From: Hygrophila difformis | Lineage: Eukaryota > Streptophyta > Magnoliopsida > Lamiales > Acanthaceae | Reading direction: 5' to 3' | NCBI GenBank assembly: GCA_030278955.1 | Contig: JAOANR010000002.1 | Location: 1,054,001-1,118,000 of the forward strand | DNA: 64,000 bases | Shown here: one piece after another, positions 24,879 to 36,429 of the stretch | Position numbering within the stretch: position 1 is the stretch's first letter | How the letters are laid out: each line of letters opens with the position of its first letter | Position numbers and translations under genes: made by a program | The notes under the pieces: model-generated | What the model was told of the DNA's origin: nothing | What the model saw: only the letters and a program-made list of their open reading frames with translations | The model's database searches: none

Positions 24879-26091
24879 TAAAAAGTGACATGACATCATT
24901 CCACCATAACTTGGCATGTTGTAGAATCTATGATCATCATTATTTCTATCTTTCTTTTGTTTTTCTTTTCCTTTGCATGACATTAGACTTTGTCTAATTT
25001 GCTTTGTCATTTGCAATTTATTCTTGTTGAATAGATCTCAACTTTTTTTTTTTTGAATCGGTTTATAGCATACCGATTGATACATATTTGATGATCAAAA
25101 TTTACAATGCCTTGGTGGGATGGCTCATATACACTTGGGTTTGATTTTTTTTTGGTCTTTTTGTAAGGCTGGGATTTATATAGTGGTTTCAAAGAAAAAT
25201 TAGGCTTAAAGGCTCAAGTTGGTTAATCCTAAAGGGAAAATGTTTTTGGGTTTGGAATTCAAACGAAAGCCAAAATTTTGGGTTTTCTAAGTGCCTCGAT
25301 CATTTGCTCGATTTCGGGAATATGGCATGGTCTTGAATCGGTCCCAATTGCAAGTTCTAGTGTCCTTTAATCGAATTGATTCACACAATCAAAGAAAGAA
25401 ATGAGTAAAAATGACTCGGCTCAGATCTCACAAGGGACGGTTTGATCATGTCATACATTCATTCTCAAATCTAACCTTTGAAAAATTTCTTGCAGTTTAT
25501 TCAATCAAATTCTCAACATGAATATTTGTTAGTCTTTCAAGTGATCATATCATTGGATTTTAATAGCTCAAAACTTCGAGAATTTATGTCATGCATATTT
25601 TTAGTTGTTTTATCCCAATGTAATAGTCTGAAAATTTCATCCTTAGCCTAAATTCAACATGTGAACTTAGGTGACAGATTTATGCTTGTTTTATGCCGGT
25701 TTGTTTGATTGAAAGCAGTAAAAAGACACTGTGAACATGCAAGCATGTCACAGCTTGTTTTTGGCGTGACAGTCACTTATTCATCTTGGACTGCCACACA
25801 TCTCTCTTTTTTTTTTTATAGAGAACTCAAGACGAAATTCTCTTGTGGAAAGCGGTAAATGTACGACTACCAAAATACGTCGTACCACCATCATACAGAT
25901 AATTCCAAGGTTCGTTATACAATACACGACCTTAATCACAAATACATTAATACACTAATTATAGGAGATGCTATACACTTGAGTAAAGTTAGCATTGAAG
26001 AGTAGTCAAAAGATCTCCTAAATGAAGTTCCAGTTAGCCCAGTCAAAAGTGAATCTATACAGATTCAGTCCATCTTCAGCATCCTTCCCCT
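24879..26091 (-). other. Non-coding part of Ath-young interior, 3' of the F-box gene
   Basis: AT-rich. Minus-strand runs of A occur at 25056-25045 and 25820-25811; the latter lies about 270 bp after the F-box stop codon and could be a captured poly(A) tail or chance. No ORF of note. Confidence 0.5.
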
Positions 26092-26781
26092 CTATCCTTG
26101 GAAGAAGATTCTGGTCCAGTGGACATAGTTCGTCAGGCTGCAGGGTACGCAGAAATCTACCATGTCATCCTCATCTTCCTCCATTACCCTGGTGCAGTAG
26201 ACTCTTGGTCCTTGATTTCCGAACAGGTCGGGTGTCTCCAGGCTATCCGCTAACCATGCGAAGACGTTGGTCCCAACGTATTGCATGACGAATCTGTTGG
26301 TTATGATCCTGTTGATCATTGACACCCCCTGCTGGATCTGTTCATTGTCCAGCTTGCTAAGCAGCATGTATCCTCTGACAAAGATTGAGGCCTTGTGGTT
26401 GTCCTCAATCCCTTCCTTTAGCAGCTCACAAGCCAGAGTCTCGTTTCCTGCTCCGAATGCCTGCAGGGCTGGGATGAGTTTCAGGTTATAGTTGCCAGCT
26501 TCTTCGCACTTGACCAGGAGTGCCTCCTTTTGTAGTTCCACCCTTTGTTCCCACATCTTGACAATGGTAGTCTCCAATTCACATCTCTTGTAGACAATGG
26601 GGAGATCAGCTGCATCCCTGAGTTTGGTACACACCTCTCTGACCCTCCACACTTTCTTGATGCAATCCTCTCCGATGCGGGAGAGGATCTCTCCTAAGAG
26701 TTCTACTGGTAGATTCAGTAGTTGAGCGTCTCCTCTCGATCTTCGTTTTGGACTAGGAGAATGATGTCTCTGAAAAGACAT
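26092..26781 (-). CDS. F-box protein, At1g67623-like, carried by Ath-young
   Basis: An uninterrupted 229-residue frame. Residues about 20-65 form an F-box (LLNLPVELLGEILSRIG start, then VWRVREVCTKLRD), the module that binds Skp1 in SCF ubiquitin ligases. The rest matches the plan of plant At1g67623-like F-box proteins: a Sel1-like helical stretch (LACELLKEGIEDNHKASIFV about residues 118-137) and a C-terminal segment with clustered Cys, acidic residues and FCVPC. It lies in sense with Ath-young, between pol and the 3' LTR, where Athila elements usually have an env-like region. The local ATG may not be the native start: a splice acceptor (TTTTCAG or TTTTCAGAG, ending 26770-26768) overlaps the first codons and a good upstream exon exists at 28229-28192. 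No frameshift or stop, so the gene is recent or under selection. Substrates unknown. Confidence 0.85.
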   Translation of the reverse strand: MSFQRHHSPSPKRRSRGDAQLLNLPVELLGEILSRIGEDCIKKVWRVREVCTKLRDAADLPIVYKRCELETTIVKMWEQRVELQKEALLVKCEEAGNYNLKLIPALQAFGAGNETLACELLKEGIEDNHKASIFVRGYMLLSKLDNEQIQQGVSMINRIITNRFVMQYVGTNVFAWLADSLETPDLFGNQGPRVYCTRVMEEDEDDMVDFCVPCSLTNYVHWTRIFFQG

Positions 26782-28191
26782 GGAGAGATGATTAGGTCTG
26801 AGACCCTCAGCCTTTCACCTTCAGCCACTTCAAAGTACAGTTCGCTTTCTAACACCTGTCTCACTTGAGGTACACTATGAAGGTCCAAGGGGTCAGATTA
26901 TCAAATTTACTCTTATTACAGCAAAAAAAATAAGGAAAGCAAGAGAGAGATAAGGATCTTGGATCCTTAGAAATTTTTCTTGGACTGTAAATAGTCTAAG
27001 ATGTTTTTGGGTGGTCAATTGACCAAAAAGAGGAATTTCGTGGGCTATTGTGCCTACGAAAGGATTTTTGATTTTTCTCATCACTTAACAAGTGATTGAA
27101 ATCATGTGAGTTAGGGGAGATGAGAGATTAATGATGAAAAGCAAATGCAAGTGACAAATTATGCAATTACTAGCATGTGACAATGGACCATGACTAAAAA
27201 TAAGAAATAAAAATAAAAGTAGACATGCATACATACAAGAGGTAATTTTTGGATTTTTATAGAAAAGTGTTGACTTGTTTATTTAATGAAATTAGGGGTG
27301 TAGGTGGTCCCCATTTGGATTTTGTTTTGGGAAGTGGGTTTTTAAGGAATAAAAACAAACATTCCTTGTGAACATTCCCCACTTGTCCCAAGTTGACAAA
27401 GATCAAACACTTTTAAAGCAAAGAACAATCTACTATTTTGTCTTTTTACACATAAATACCATGCCAAAAATGTTGGAAAAATTTTGGCATGGTTTCGTCT
27501 GTACCATGTGTCCCGAATGTGCAAACATCAACTTCTAGAGTTGAGTTTGCAAAGTGTGGGGAACATGTGCCCGACAAAAGCATTTATTACCAATTTACTC
27601 AGATAATAGTATACATGCAAACACCCAAAACAAACAGACAAAATTGGTCCATCTGTACTACTGTAATGTACTAATGTTGCCGACAAAACTCATGCTTTAA
27701 AAACATAAATTTTGCAGATATTATCAACATGCATTTTCAGTCATCATCAACAATTATCTACTGAAAACAACACAGTGGCTAAAGAAAGCATGACCACAGT
27801 GTTAACCCTACTCACAGGTTACCAAAACATCAACACAGAAAAACGAAATGCACACAAACAACAAAATGGACAAACCGAACCATAAAACTAAAACAGAAAC
27901 CATATTTTTAAGGGTTGTGAAACCCTTATTTTCAAAATGAGAACACCCCCTTATCACAGAAACGTTCGAATCCACAAACATGGCAGTTTCAACAAAAACT
28001 CTAAAAATCAAAGCTCTGCCTACTCGGTTCTACCCCTTAATATGCTACTCCCAATCATTTCCGACCACTTTCCGGCTCTCTCCGATGTAAAATCAACGCG
28101 CATTCCCCCCTTGTCCCGATTTCGCAGGGAATACGAAAAGACAAAACTGTAAACTCGAAACCAAGCGCGAAAACAAAACAGAGACACTTAC
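26768..28191 (-). other. Predicted first intron of the F-box gene
   Basis: Donor GG|GTAAGTGTCTC at 28191, then T-rich sequence typical of a plant first intron. The acceptor keeping the F-box frame would be TTTTCAGAG ending at 26768; the commoner-looking CAG two bases earlier would shift the frame. No other coding sequence is visible in these 1.4 kb. Confidence 0.4.
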
Positions 28192-28229
28192 CCCCGACTC
28201 CCACTAGGGTTTGACGACGACGAAGCCAT
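28192..28229 (-). CDS. Predicted first exon of the F-box gene
   Basis: ATG at 28229 in the context GGAAATGGC opens MASSSSNPSGSR plus two bases, then a consensus donor. It is preceded by about 130 bp of CT-rich, gene-like 5' leader (28360-28230). Together with 26092-26767 it would give a protein of about 237 residues. Inferred; it depends on an AG|AG acceptor choice. Confidence 0.4.
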
Positions 28230-28387
28230 TTCCGAGTGATTTGGCCGGAGGAAAGCTTGAAATGAGTGACTGGTTTCGCGAGGAAGAATGGTTTCGCGAG
28301 AGAGAGAACGGAGGATTTTGGAAATGCGAAAAGTGAGAGTGAGGGAACTGAGAGGGAAAAAGGGTATAAAAAGGGTTCGGAAGGGGA

Positions 28388-28930
28388 GTTCGAATTATTG
28401 CATCAATTCGAATTAATTCGACTTGATGCATTCTGTGAGGGATGCGAGTTATTCAGGCCAATTCGAATTAATTCGAATTGGCTTGAAAGACAAAAATATA
28501 CACACAAGTTCGAATTGTGAATCAATTCGAATTAATTCGAATTGACTCATAATTCGAACTTGGTGAAGGGGAGTGACTTCACATGGAAATGCTTTTGTGA
28601 GCTAATTCGAATTATTGGTGTGGTTCGAATTAATTCGAACTTCCCCACAATTCGAATTGCTCACTTGCATAAGAGAGTGCCTTTTGTGTGCCAATTCGAA
28701 TTAGACAGGCAATTCGAATTAATTCGAATTGCCTTATAATTCGAATTGCAACACTTGGCCAAAATTAAAATATCCGAAAATTCTGCCTTGGGTGCCAATT
28801 CGAATTTTCATGGCAATTCGAATTAATTCAGATTGCCTGCATAATTCGAATTAACTAATCCGAATGTGAAAATTTCCAAGGCAAAATGTCTTATATGGTA
28901 CGTTCCAAGCAATTCGAATTAATTCGAATT
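28388..28930 (-). repeat. Palindrome array in Ath-young interior, upstream of the F-box gene
   Basis: At least seven units centred on AATTCGAATTAATTCGAATT. Each centre is extended by unit-specific arms that pair with each other: TGCATC/GATGCA (28400-28431), GGCC/GGCT (28456-28483), GGC/GCC (28707-28735), GGTT/AACT (28622-28642). It lies directly upstream of the CT-rich leader of the F-box gene, as the LTR arrays lie upstream of the LTR TATA box. Confidence 0.9.
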
Positions 28931-29385
28931 TTCTTGAAATGAGAAGTAAACCACATTTAAGACTTAGGAAAATTTAGATTTTCAAAAATTTATGTTCATC
29001 AAGATGAACTCAATAGCAAACATATCTACACAGAATTAGAATCTAAAACATATTGCTTGCATAAATTAGGTTGGGTTAACAATTTTATTTTATGAATTTA
29101 TTCTGGATTTTAGATTTCTCTAAATTCCAAAATTAACCTTCATTAAATATAATGTTAACCCAACCGGGAACCTGGTTTTGGAAGCTTTATCTTTCTTTTT
29201 GTTGGTTCCTCGAACTCCTGCAAAACAATTGTAAAAGGGTATTAGGTTTTCTCCAAATATCAACATCCTCACATTTAGAGTCTTAGTACTCTAAATGTTT
29301 AATTGATTTTTGGATACTTTGTCCCAATAAAACTAAGTGGAGCATGTAATAAATAAGTGAGTAAATATAAATATATGTATAATAT
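28931..29385 (-). other. Non-coding stretch between pol and the F-box gene
   Basis: Holds a second PPT-like copy (29259-29277) and, 40 bp further in element sense, a T-rich CAATTGTTTTGCAG at about 29221 that resembles a splice acceptor. Such an acceptor could serve a spliced RNA for the downstream gene. No ORF. Confidence 0.45.
29259..29277 (-). promoter_or_regulatory. Second PPT-like site of Ath-young
   Basis: The plus-strand 19-mer ATCAACATCCTCACATTTA is identical to 21721-21739, which spans the last four LTR bases and the 3' PPT. It lies about 110 bp after the pol stop codon. Either a central PPT or the scar of an ancestral LTR boundary. Confidence 0.6.
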
Positions 29386-32300
29386 TTATTGAGCATAAGC
29401 CGGTTCTGTTGTCATTTGAGCTTCTTTTTCGGGGTCGAACTGCCCAAGATATTCCTTCAATCTGTGTCCATTCACCACCAGCTCCCCTTTGTCAGTTCGG
29501 ATCCTGACAACTCCACTTTCAAACACGTGCACCACTTCGTATGGCCCTTCCCATCTGGATTTAAGCTTTCCGGGGAACAGCTTCAACCTAGAATTGAATA
29601 GCAAGACATTCTGGCCAACATAGAAGTGTTTAGACTTAATATGACGATCGTGTAACTTCTGGGTCCGCTCTTTATAAATCCTCGAGCTTTCATAAGCTTG
29701 CGCACGTATTTTCTCAATTTCATTGAGGTCCAACTTACGCTTACTCTGAGCAACTCGTGAGTCAAAATTGAGCATTCGTACGGCCCAGTAAGCCTTATGC
29801 TCTAGTTATACGGGCAAATGACAGGCTTTTCCGAAGATGAGTCTGTATGGAGACATCCCGATGGGAGTCTTGAATGCAGTGCGGTATGCCCATAAAGTAT
29901 CATTGAGCTTTCGTGACCAATCTTTGCGAGTTGTCCCCACAGTGGCCTCGAGTATGTGTTTGATTTCGCGGTTTGAGACCTCGACTTGACCACTGGTTTG
30001 GGGATGGTAAGGCGTGCCGATCTTGTGGAGAATCCCATTTTTGCTCATAAGGTTTGCAAATGTTTTATTAACAAAATGGGTTCCTCCATCTGATATGATC
30101 ACCCTGGGTACACCAAATCTATTGAAAATGTTATTTTTCAAAAATTTGACGACCTGGTTGCCATCATTGGTTGGCAGTGCAACGGCCTCAACCCACTTGG
30201 AAACGTAATCGACAGCTACCAGGATGTAATGGTTCCTATCAGATGTCGGGAATGGTCCCATGAAGTCAATACCCCATACATCGAAAATCTCGAGAGTGAG
30301 AATTCCTTGTTGAGGCATCTCATCCCTCTTGGAGATATTCCCTAATCTTTGGCATCTGTCGCAAGCTTTAACAAACGCTTTGCAATCCTCGTAAATGGTA
30401 GGCCAATAAAAACCGCACTCGAGCACCTTATGGGCTGTTCGAGTGGGACCATGGTGACCTCCATATTCCGATTCATGACATTTCTTAGCGATTTGATAAG
30501 CTTCGTGCTCAGTTACACATCGTCTAATAATCGAATCTGCACAATGCTTGAAGAGATAAGGATCTTCCCAGAAGTAGTTAGCTACATCTCGGTTGAACCT
30601 TGCTTTGTGGCCCCTGCTTTGAAATGGTGGGGTTATTCCGCATGCTAAGAAGTTAGCAATATCGGAAAACCACGGACAAGCTTGATCATGAAGATGCAAG
30701 GCAAACAGTTGCTCGTCCGGAAAATTCTCATTTACGGCTAGCTCATTTTTATCATTTTCTAGTCGAGACAAATGGTCAGCAGCACCATTGTCTCTGCCTT
30801 TTCTATCTTTTATTATAATATTGAATTCTTGCAACAAAAGTACCCACCTGATTAATCGAGGTTTGGCGTCTTGTTTGCTAAACAAGTATCTCAGTGCAGA
30901 GTGATCTGTGTACACCGTGGTTTTCGTACCAATAAGATATTGTCTGAATTTATCAAACGCAAAAACCACAGCATACATCTCCTTCTCCGTGGTGGTGTAG
31001 TTAATTTGGGCCTCATTCAGGGCATGACTTGCGTAATGAATTACACAATGCTTCCCTTCCTTATGTTGCCCAAGAACTGCACCCACGGCGAAATCACTTG
31101 CATCACACATTACCTCGAAAGGTATTGACCAATCGGGTGGTTGAACTATTGGGGCAGAAATCAACATTTCTTTGAGCGTGTCAAAGGCTTGAACACACGC
31201 TTCATTTATTACAAAAGGATTTTCTTTACAAAGCAAGTTAGTGAGCGGCTTGGCAATTTTAGAAAAGTCTTTAATGAATCTCCGGTAAAAACCGGCATGC
31301 CCTAAGAAACTCCTAACTGCTTTTATTGAATTAGGCAATGGTAGGTTTGAGATGACTGAGACCTTAGCCCTGTCGACTTCGATACCTGCGCGCGAGATGC
31401 GGTGACCCAACACTATTCCTTCGGTGACCATGAAGTGGCACTTCTCCCAGTTCAAAACTAGGTTGGTGTCCTCACATCTTTTCAAAATTTGTGCAAGATT
31501 AGTCAAGCATTCATCAAAAGTATCTCCATACACAGAGAAGTCATCCATGAAAACTTCAATGCATTTTTCGATAAATTCTGAGAAAATTGACATCATGCAT
31601 CGTTGAAATGTAGCAGGCGCATTACAAAGTCCAAAAGGCATGCGCCTGTATGCAAAAGTTCCATATGGGCATGTGAATGTTGTCTTGTCGTGATCCTCGC
31701 TAGCTATTACAATCTGATTATAGCCAGAGTACCCATCCAAAAAGCAGTAGTACTCCCTCCCGGCCAACCTCTCCAGCATCTGATCAATGAATGGCAAGGG
31801 GAAATGGTCCTTCCTGGTAGCGGTATTGAGCTTCCGGTAGTCGATGCAAACTCTCCAACCGGTCACTGGACGCGTCGCCACTTCTTCTCCTTGCTCATTA
31901 GTCGTTACACAGATCCCCCCACGTTTCGGTACGACCTGCACTGGGCTAACCCATTTGCTATCAGAGATAGGATAGATGATACCAGCGTCTAAGAGCTTGA
32001 TAACTTCTTTCCTTACCACTTCCTGCATATGGGGGTTCAGACGCCTTTGTGGTTGCCTTGAGGGCTTGTACTCCTCTTCCATTAAAATTCTGTGCATGCA
32101 AACAGAGGGGCTTATTCCTTTTATATCAGAAATGGTCCATCCGATTGCATGTACATATTTCTTTAGAATGTCTACCAGAGCTTTTTCTTGTTCTTGTGTT
32201 AGCTTGGCTGACACAATCACCGGTAATGTTTTATGTTCAGCGAGAAAGACGTACTTAAGATGATCCGGAAGTATTTTAAGTTCAAGCTCTGGTGGGCATT

Positions 32301-33047
32301 CAACGGAAGGCAGTAATTTGCGAGAAATGGATGGGAGAGAAAGATCAGATTTACCTTCGGGATCCTGTGTCAGTACAGGATCCACTTCCTCCTCAGCGGT
32401 GCTTTCCTCTTCCTCCGGAATGAACTCAACTCCATCGAATTCTTCAAGGTCCCCAGAGATAGGGTCCTCGAAGTGGACAGCGTTACAGCTCCTTGGTTGC
32501 TCCGCACCTTCAGGCTTCAGTACCTGTTTTGAAACTTTGTTTGGCTCATCAGTCACAGAGTCTATGCTCTCATCCTCACTCCTACTTTCTATTACATCAA
32601 ATATGGAACAAGATCCCTCAGACGGGAACTTCTGCAGCTTTCCCATGTTGAAATCCAATTCTTCTTCTCCGACTCGGAGCTTGATTTGATTTAATCGCGC
32701 GTCTATAAGTGCACCACCGGTTGAGAGAAAGGGGCGGCCTAAGATCAGTGGCATCTCGTAGTCCTCCTCTATATCCAAAATAATGAAGTCGACGGGAAAG
32801 AGGGTCCCTCCCGTTTTGACAATTACATCCTTCAGGATTCCGACTGGATGTGCAATCGACCGGTCTGCCAGCTGTAGTTTCATTGTAACCGGCTCAATTA
32901 CACCCAAGTGAAGACGTTTTGCCATGGCGAGTGGCATAACGTTGATGCTCAAACCCAGATCGCACAATCCTTTTCCAACATTAGTTTTCCCAATGTGGAT
33001 CGGCAGTGTAATACATCCTGGATCTTCCTTCTTTTCCGGTAGCACTC
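29386..33047 (-). pseudogene. pol: Athila-type Pro-RT-RNaseH-Integrase (pol) of Ath-young, one nonsense codon
   Basis: A single frame holds, in order, an Athila-type protease ([14 protein letters not shown]; the D-L-G form is usual for this lineage), reverse transcriptase ([11 protein letters not shown], then [10 protein letters not shown]), RNase H ([25 protein letters not shown]) and integrase (GGHHG and CDRCQ zinc part; [16 protein letters not shown] and [10 protein letters not shown] for D, D and E). After residue 1079 (GKACHLPV) a TAA at 29806-29808 stands where relatives have a Glu codon, a probable GAA to TAA change. The frame then continues (LEHKAYWAVRMLNF...) for about 140 residues to 29386. 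The N-terminal side is cut near 33050, where element D is joined, so the Gag-Pro linker is missing. Product role: proteolysis, cDNA synthesis and insertion of the element. Confidence 0.92.
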
Positions 33048-35831
33048 TTTGGATAATGGTAGTGTTAATACGGGTGTGGTTGTGAGTCGTTTCTTCAGCT
33101 CTTGAAACGATGACTCACATGCTTCGGTCCACTCGTATTTTGCTCCTTTCTTAAGTAGCTGGGTCAAAGGACGTGCAATCCTTGAAAAGTCCTTTACAAA
33201 TCGTCTGTAATATCCGGCTAATCCAAGGAAACTCCTTATTTTCGTTGGACTTTTCGGAGTTGCCCATTCAGTTACGGCAGAGACTTTTGCCGGATCCACT
33301 GATACTCCATCAGCGGATACTATGTGTCCGAGAAATGCCACTTCTTTCAGCCAGAAGTCACATTTCGACAGCTTGCCGTATAGCTGATTTCTTCGCAAGA
33401 TTTCCAACACTTGATGTAAGTGTTTCGCATGCTCCTCCTCGCTCTTCGAGTAGATCAGGATGTCGTCAATGAACACTACGACACACTGGTCTAACAATTC
33501 TCGGAACACGTTGTTCATGAGATTCATGAACATGGCCGGAGCATTTGTTAACCCGAAGGATAACACTGTGAACTCGTAATGGCCATATCGTGTTCGAAAC
33601 GCCATCTTTGGAATGTCCTTCTCGGCAATCCTCAATTGATGATACCCAGATCGCAAATCGATCTTCGAGAATACTGAAGCTCCCTTCAGTTGATCAAACA
33701 GATCCTCTATTCTCGGTAGGGGGTATTTATTCTTAATGGTCACTTGGTTTAGTCCTCGGTAATCTATGCAAAGACGTAATCCTCCGTCTTTCTTCTTGAC
33801 AAACAAAACCGGTGCTCCCCAAGGGGACGTACTCGGTCTTATGTAACCTTTTCCCAATAGCTCCTCGAGTTGTTCCTTTAACTCCTTCATTTCCAGTGGT
33901 GCCATCCGGTACGGAGCTTTTGAGACAGGCTCTGTCCCCGGAATGAGATCTATCGTGAATTCAAGATCTCTCTCAGGTGGCATGCCCGGAACGTCTTCAG
34001 GGAACACGTCCGGGTATTCTCTTACCACTGGTATGCTATCAACCTTGTTCTCTTCCGCCTCAAGGTTGTGCACATAGCACGCATATAGTTCATACCCCTT
34101 ACGCATCAAGTTACTTAGTTTAAGTGCACTAACGATTTTGTTACTTTTCTTAGGGGGCTGAGAGTAAAAGATAACTCTCTTTCCCCTACTTTTTGACAAG
34201 GTGATCTTTTGCTTTTGGCATTCGATCACCGCTTTATACTGGGATAGCCAATCCATCCCCAGTATGATGTCAAAGTCTCTTAAGTTAAATTCTACCAAGT
34301 TCGCGAAGAATTCTACGTTCTTTATTACTATAGGAATTCCGTTATATCGTTTAGAGCAAGACACTACTTCTCCAGAAGGCAATTGGATTCCTAAGCTAAT
34401 TCTCTCGCACTTAGGTAGATCTAACTCAGGCACTATCCTTGATGCAATAATTGAGCAACTAGCTCCGGAATCAAATAAAATTCTAAGGGGTGTATTCAAA
34501 ACGTGAAATGTACCTGCCATCACTTCTCCTTGCGCAGGCACGTCCGCTTGGTTCACCACGTTCAGCCTCCCCATAGGGCGTCCCTGATTGCCCTGCTGAT
34601 TCGCATTCGGCTGCTGATTTTGTTGCTGGTTTTGATTCTGTGGGGGCGGAGGTCGTTGGTTCTGGTTCTGGTTTTGCGGCCTATTTTGAGGGGGTCTGTA
34701 CCCTTGGTTATTGCCATTTCGCCCGTTTTGGTTTTGAGGCTGTTCTTGCCCCGCGACCAAATCGTCCCTCTTCGTTATGTTTTCGAGCCTAGTTCGACAT
34801 TCCCGTCGAACGTGACCCATTCGACCGCATCGGTAACAAGCGCCTTGTTGCGGGCATCCCCTTGCCAGATGTGGTCGTCCACATCGCGGGCAAGGCGGTA
34901 CCGGATCTTCTTGATTGAACCTCCTTCCCGTGTTGTTTTGTTGGGGCCTATTCGACCCTCTGCGCTGCTCGTTCCCTCCAGTGTTGTTATCGTTTCTCGA
35001 GTCTCGGCTTCTCTTGTCTTGAGGACCCCTGCTGGACTCCCCACTCACTCTTCTTTTCAGCTGCTGCACGCGTGCTACCGCTACAGCGCGATCGTATACG
35101 GCTTGCAAATCGGGGTAGTGTACCCCCGCGATCACTTCGCGCACAGACAGGTTCAGTCCCATCTCGAACTTCTGTGCCTTCTCCGCATCAGTAGGCACTA
35201 GCCTTGGTGCGAACCTCACCAGCTCCTTGAAGCAGGTGTAGTATTCCTGCACCGTTTGGCTTCCTTGCTTCAACGACAGGAATTCTTCGTATATGGCAGC
35301 TTTGGTACTCAAGGGATAGAATCGATCCCTGAGTAGTTCCATCATCTCCATCCACGAGTAAGGCTCGTCATCTTCAGTTAGTTTGGCTTGCGTTGCTTGC
35401 CACCAGTCGTCAGCTTCGCCTCCCAAGTAGTACGAAGCGACATGTACCCTCTCTCCTTCCGGACATTTGACCGCTCCCAGCAGCTTGTCAAACGTCCGGA
35501 TCCATTCCTCCAGTTTAGCTGGATCCTCCTCACCAGCATAGTGGGGCGGCTGGTAAGGATTCACCATCGCCAGGTAGTTAGGGCGAGCTTGGGGCGGAGG
35601 TACCGCCGCAGCTTGACCCTGGTTGACTTGCGCGTTCCCGAGCGCAATCAACACTTCCTCTATCGTCCTAAGACGATCGCCCACATTGTTCGGTGCGGGG
35701 GCGTCTTGCGCACCTTGGGGTTGTTCCATCTCAGGTTGAATCGGTTCAGTGACGTTTGGTAGTGTCTCAGTAGGAGTTTCAGTGGTGGTTTGGGGAGCGG
35801 TTTGAGTCCTTCCTCTTCCTCTGGGTGCCAT
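33048..35831 (-). pseudogene. gag-pol: Gag-Protease-RT polyprotein of element D, truncated
   Basis: The frame opens with [10 protein letters not shown] at 35831 (an upstream in-frame ATG at 35873 is less likely). About 927 residues are native: a Gag domain (about 85-265; [20 protein letters not shown]), a Cys-rich [13 protein letters not shown] followed by a CCHC knuckle [14 protein letters not shown] (about 340), an Asn/Gln/Pro-rich linker, protease LFDSGASCS (about 455) and RT ([12 protein letters not shown], then [11 protein letters not shown] about 765, ending after [11 protein letters not shown]). It stops at the RT/RNase H border after [10 protein letters not shown]; the further 30 or so codons of the open frame are Athila DNA read out of frame. 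No internal stop in the retained part, so D was intact when truncated. Lineage by motif: Tekay/Del chromovirus. Confidence 0.93.
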
Positions 35832-36078
35832 TCTGGTACAAATAGGATAGTTTAGGACTGATGAATTTAGCATATAGTCTAAGCAATTTCTATGAATGTA
35901 TATGTGTGCAGTAATTTAGCACGTGGTGCTTTGTCCGGATTAAGAAGCGTCGTATGCTTCGGGGTTTTATTTTATTTTGTTTTGTTTGTTTTGATTTAAA
36001 AAAAATAAATCGGGCATTTTATTTCCTCAAAAGAAATTTTAGTACAAAAGTAGAAATATTTTACTAGCAAAATAATAT

Positions 36079-36429
36079 CTAACAATGGAATCTCCAGTGT
36101 CTCATGACGTCCTCCGGTGGGGTAGCAGGATCTTCCTCCGGATCTTCCTCCTCCGAACTTGGCGGTAGTAGGTCGTCAAAGATAGTGCTTAAATCTTGCC
36201 CGTGGGCATCGATGTATTCCTTTAGTATTAAGTTTTGTGTAGTGAGGGTTTGAACTTGGCGCTCGAGTTGGTTTATGCGGTGATGATCCGCCTCTCTCAA
36301 GTTGCCCATGTGATGTAAATTGGCCTCCAATTGAGCCATACGGTACTTCATTTGCTCTAGGGTTTGGTGGGAATCGAGATGAACGCTCATCATCCTGACC
36401 ATCAACTGCATCATGTCTTGACTAGCCAT
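36079..36429 (-). CDS. Small coiled-coil accessory protein of element D
   Basis: 116 residues between PBS and gag. Residues about 15-80 form heptad-like repeats (QMKYRMAQLEANL, RINQLERQVQTLTTQN), so a coiled coil is likely; the C-terminus is acidic (PPSSEEEDPEEDP). It shares NLREADHH within a similarly placed coiled coil with the 125-residue ORF of element E, so it is a real family protein and not a chance frame. Function unknown. Not a known Gag or Pol part. Confidence 0.75.
   Translation of the reverse strand: MASQDMMQLMVRMMSVHLDSHQTLEQMKYRMAQLEANLHHMGNLREADHHRINQLERQVQTLTTQNLILKEYIDAHGQDLSTIFDDLLPPSSEEEDPEEDPATPPEDVMRHWRFHC

Noticed and set aside
28361..28373. Plus-strand TATAAAAAG as a promoter reading through the interior palindrome array
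   Set aside because: No gene or ORF downstream on that strand; the gene-like leader runs the other way.
32949..33045. Last 30 or so codons of the D polyprotein frame ([11 protein letters not shown]...)
   Set aside because: Athila protease DNA read in the wrong frame after the deletion junction.
31603..35201. Plus-strand ORFs of 95-232 codons opposite pol
   Set aside because: Shadow frames of the minus-strand polyproteins.
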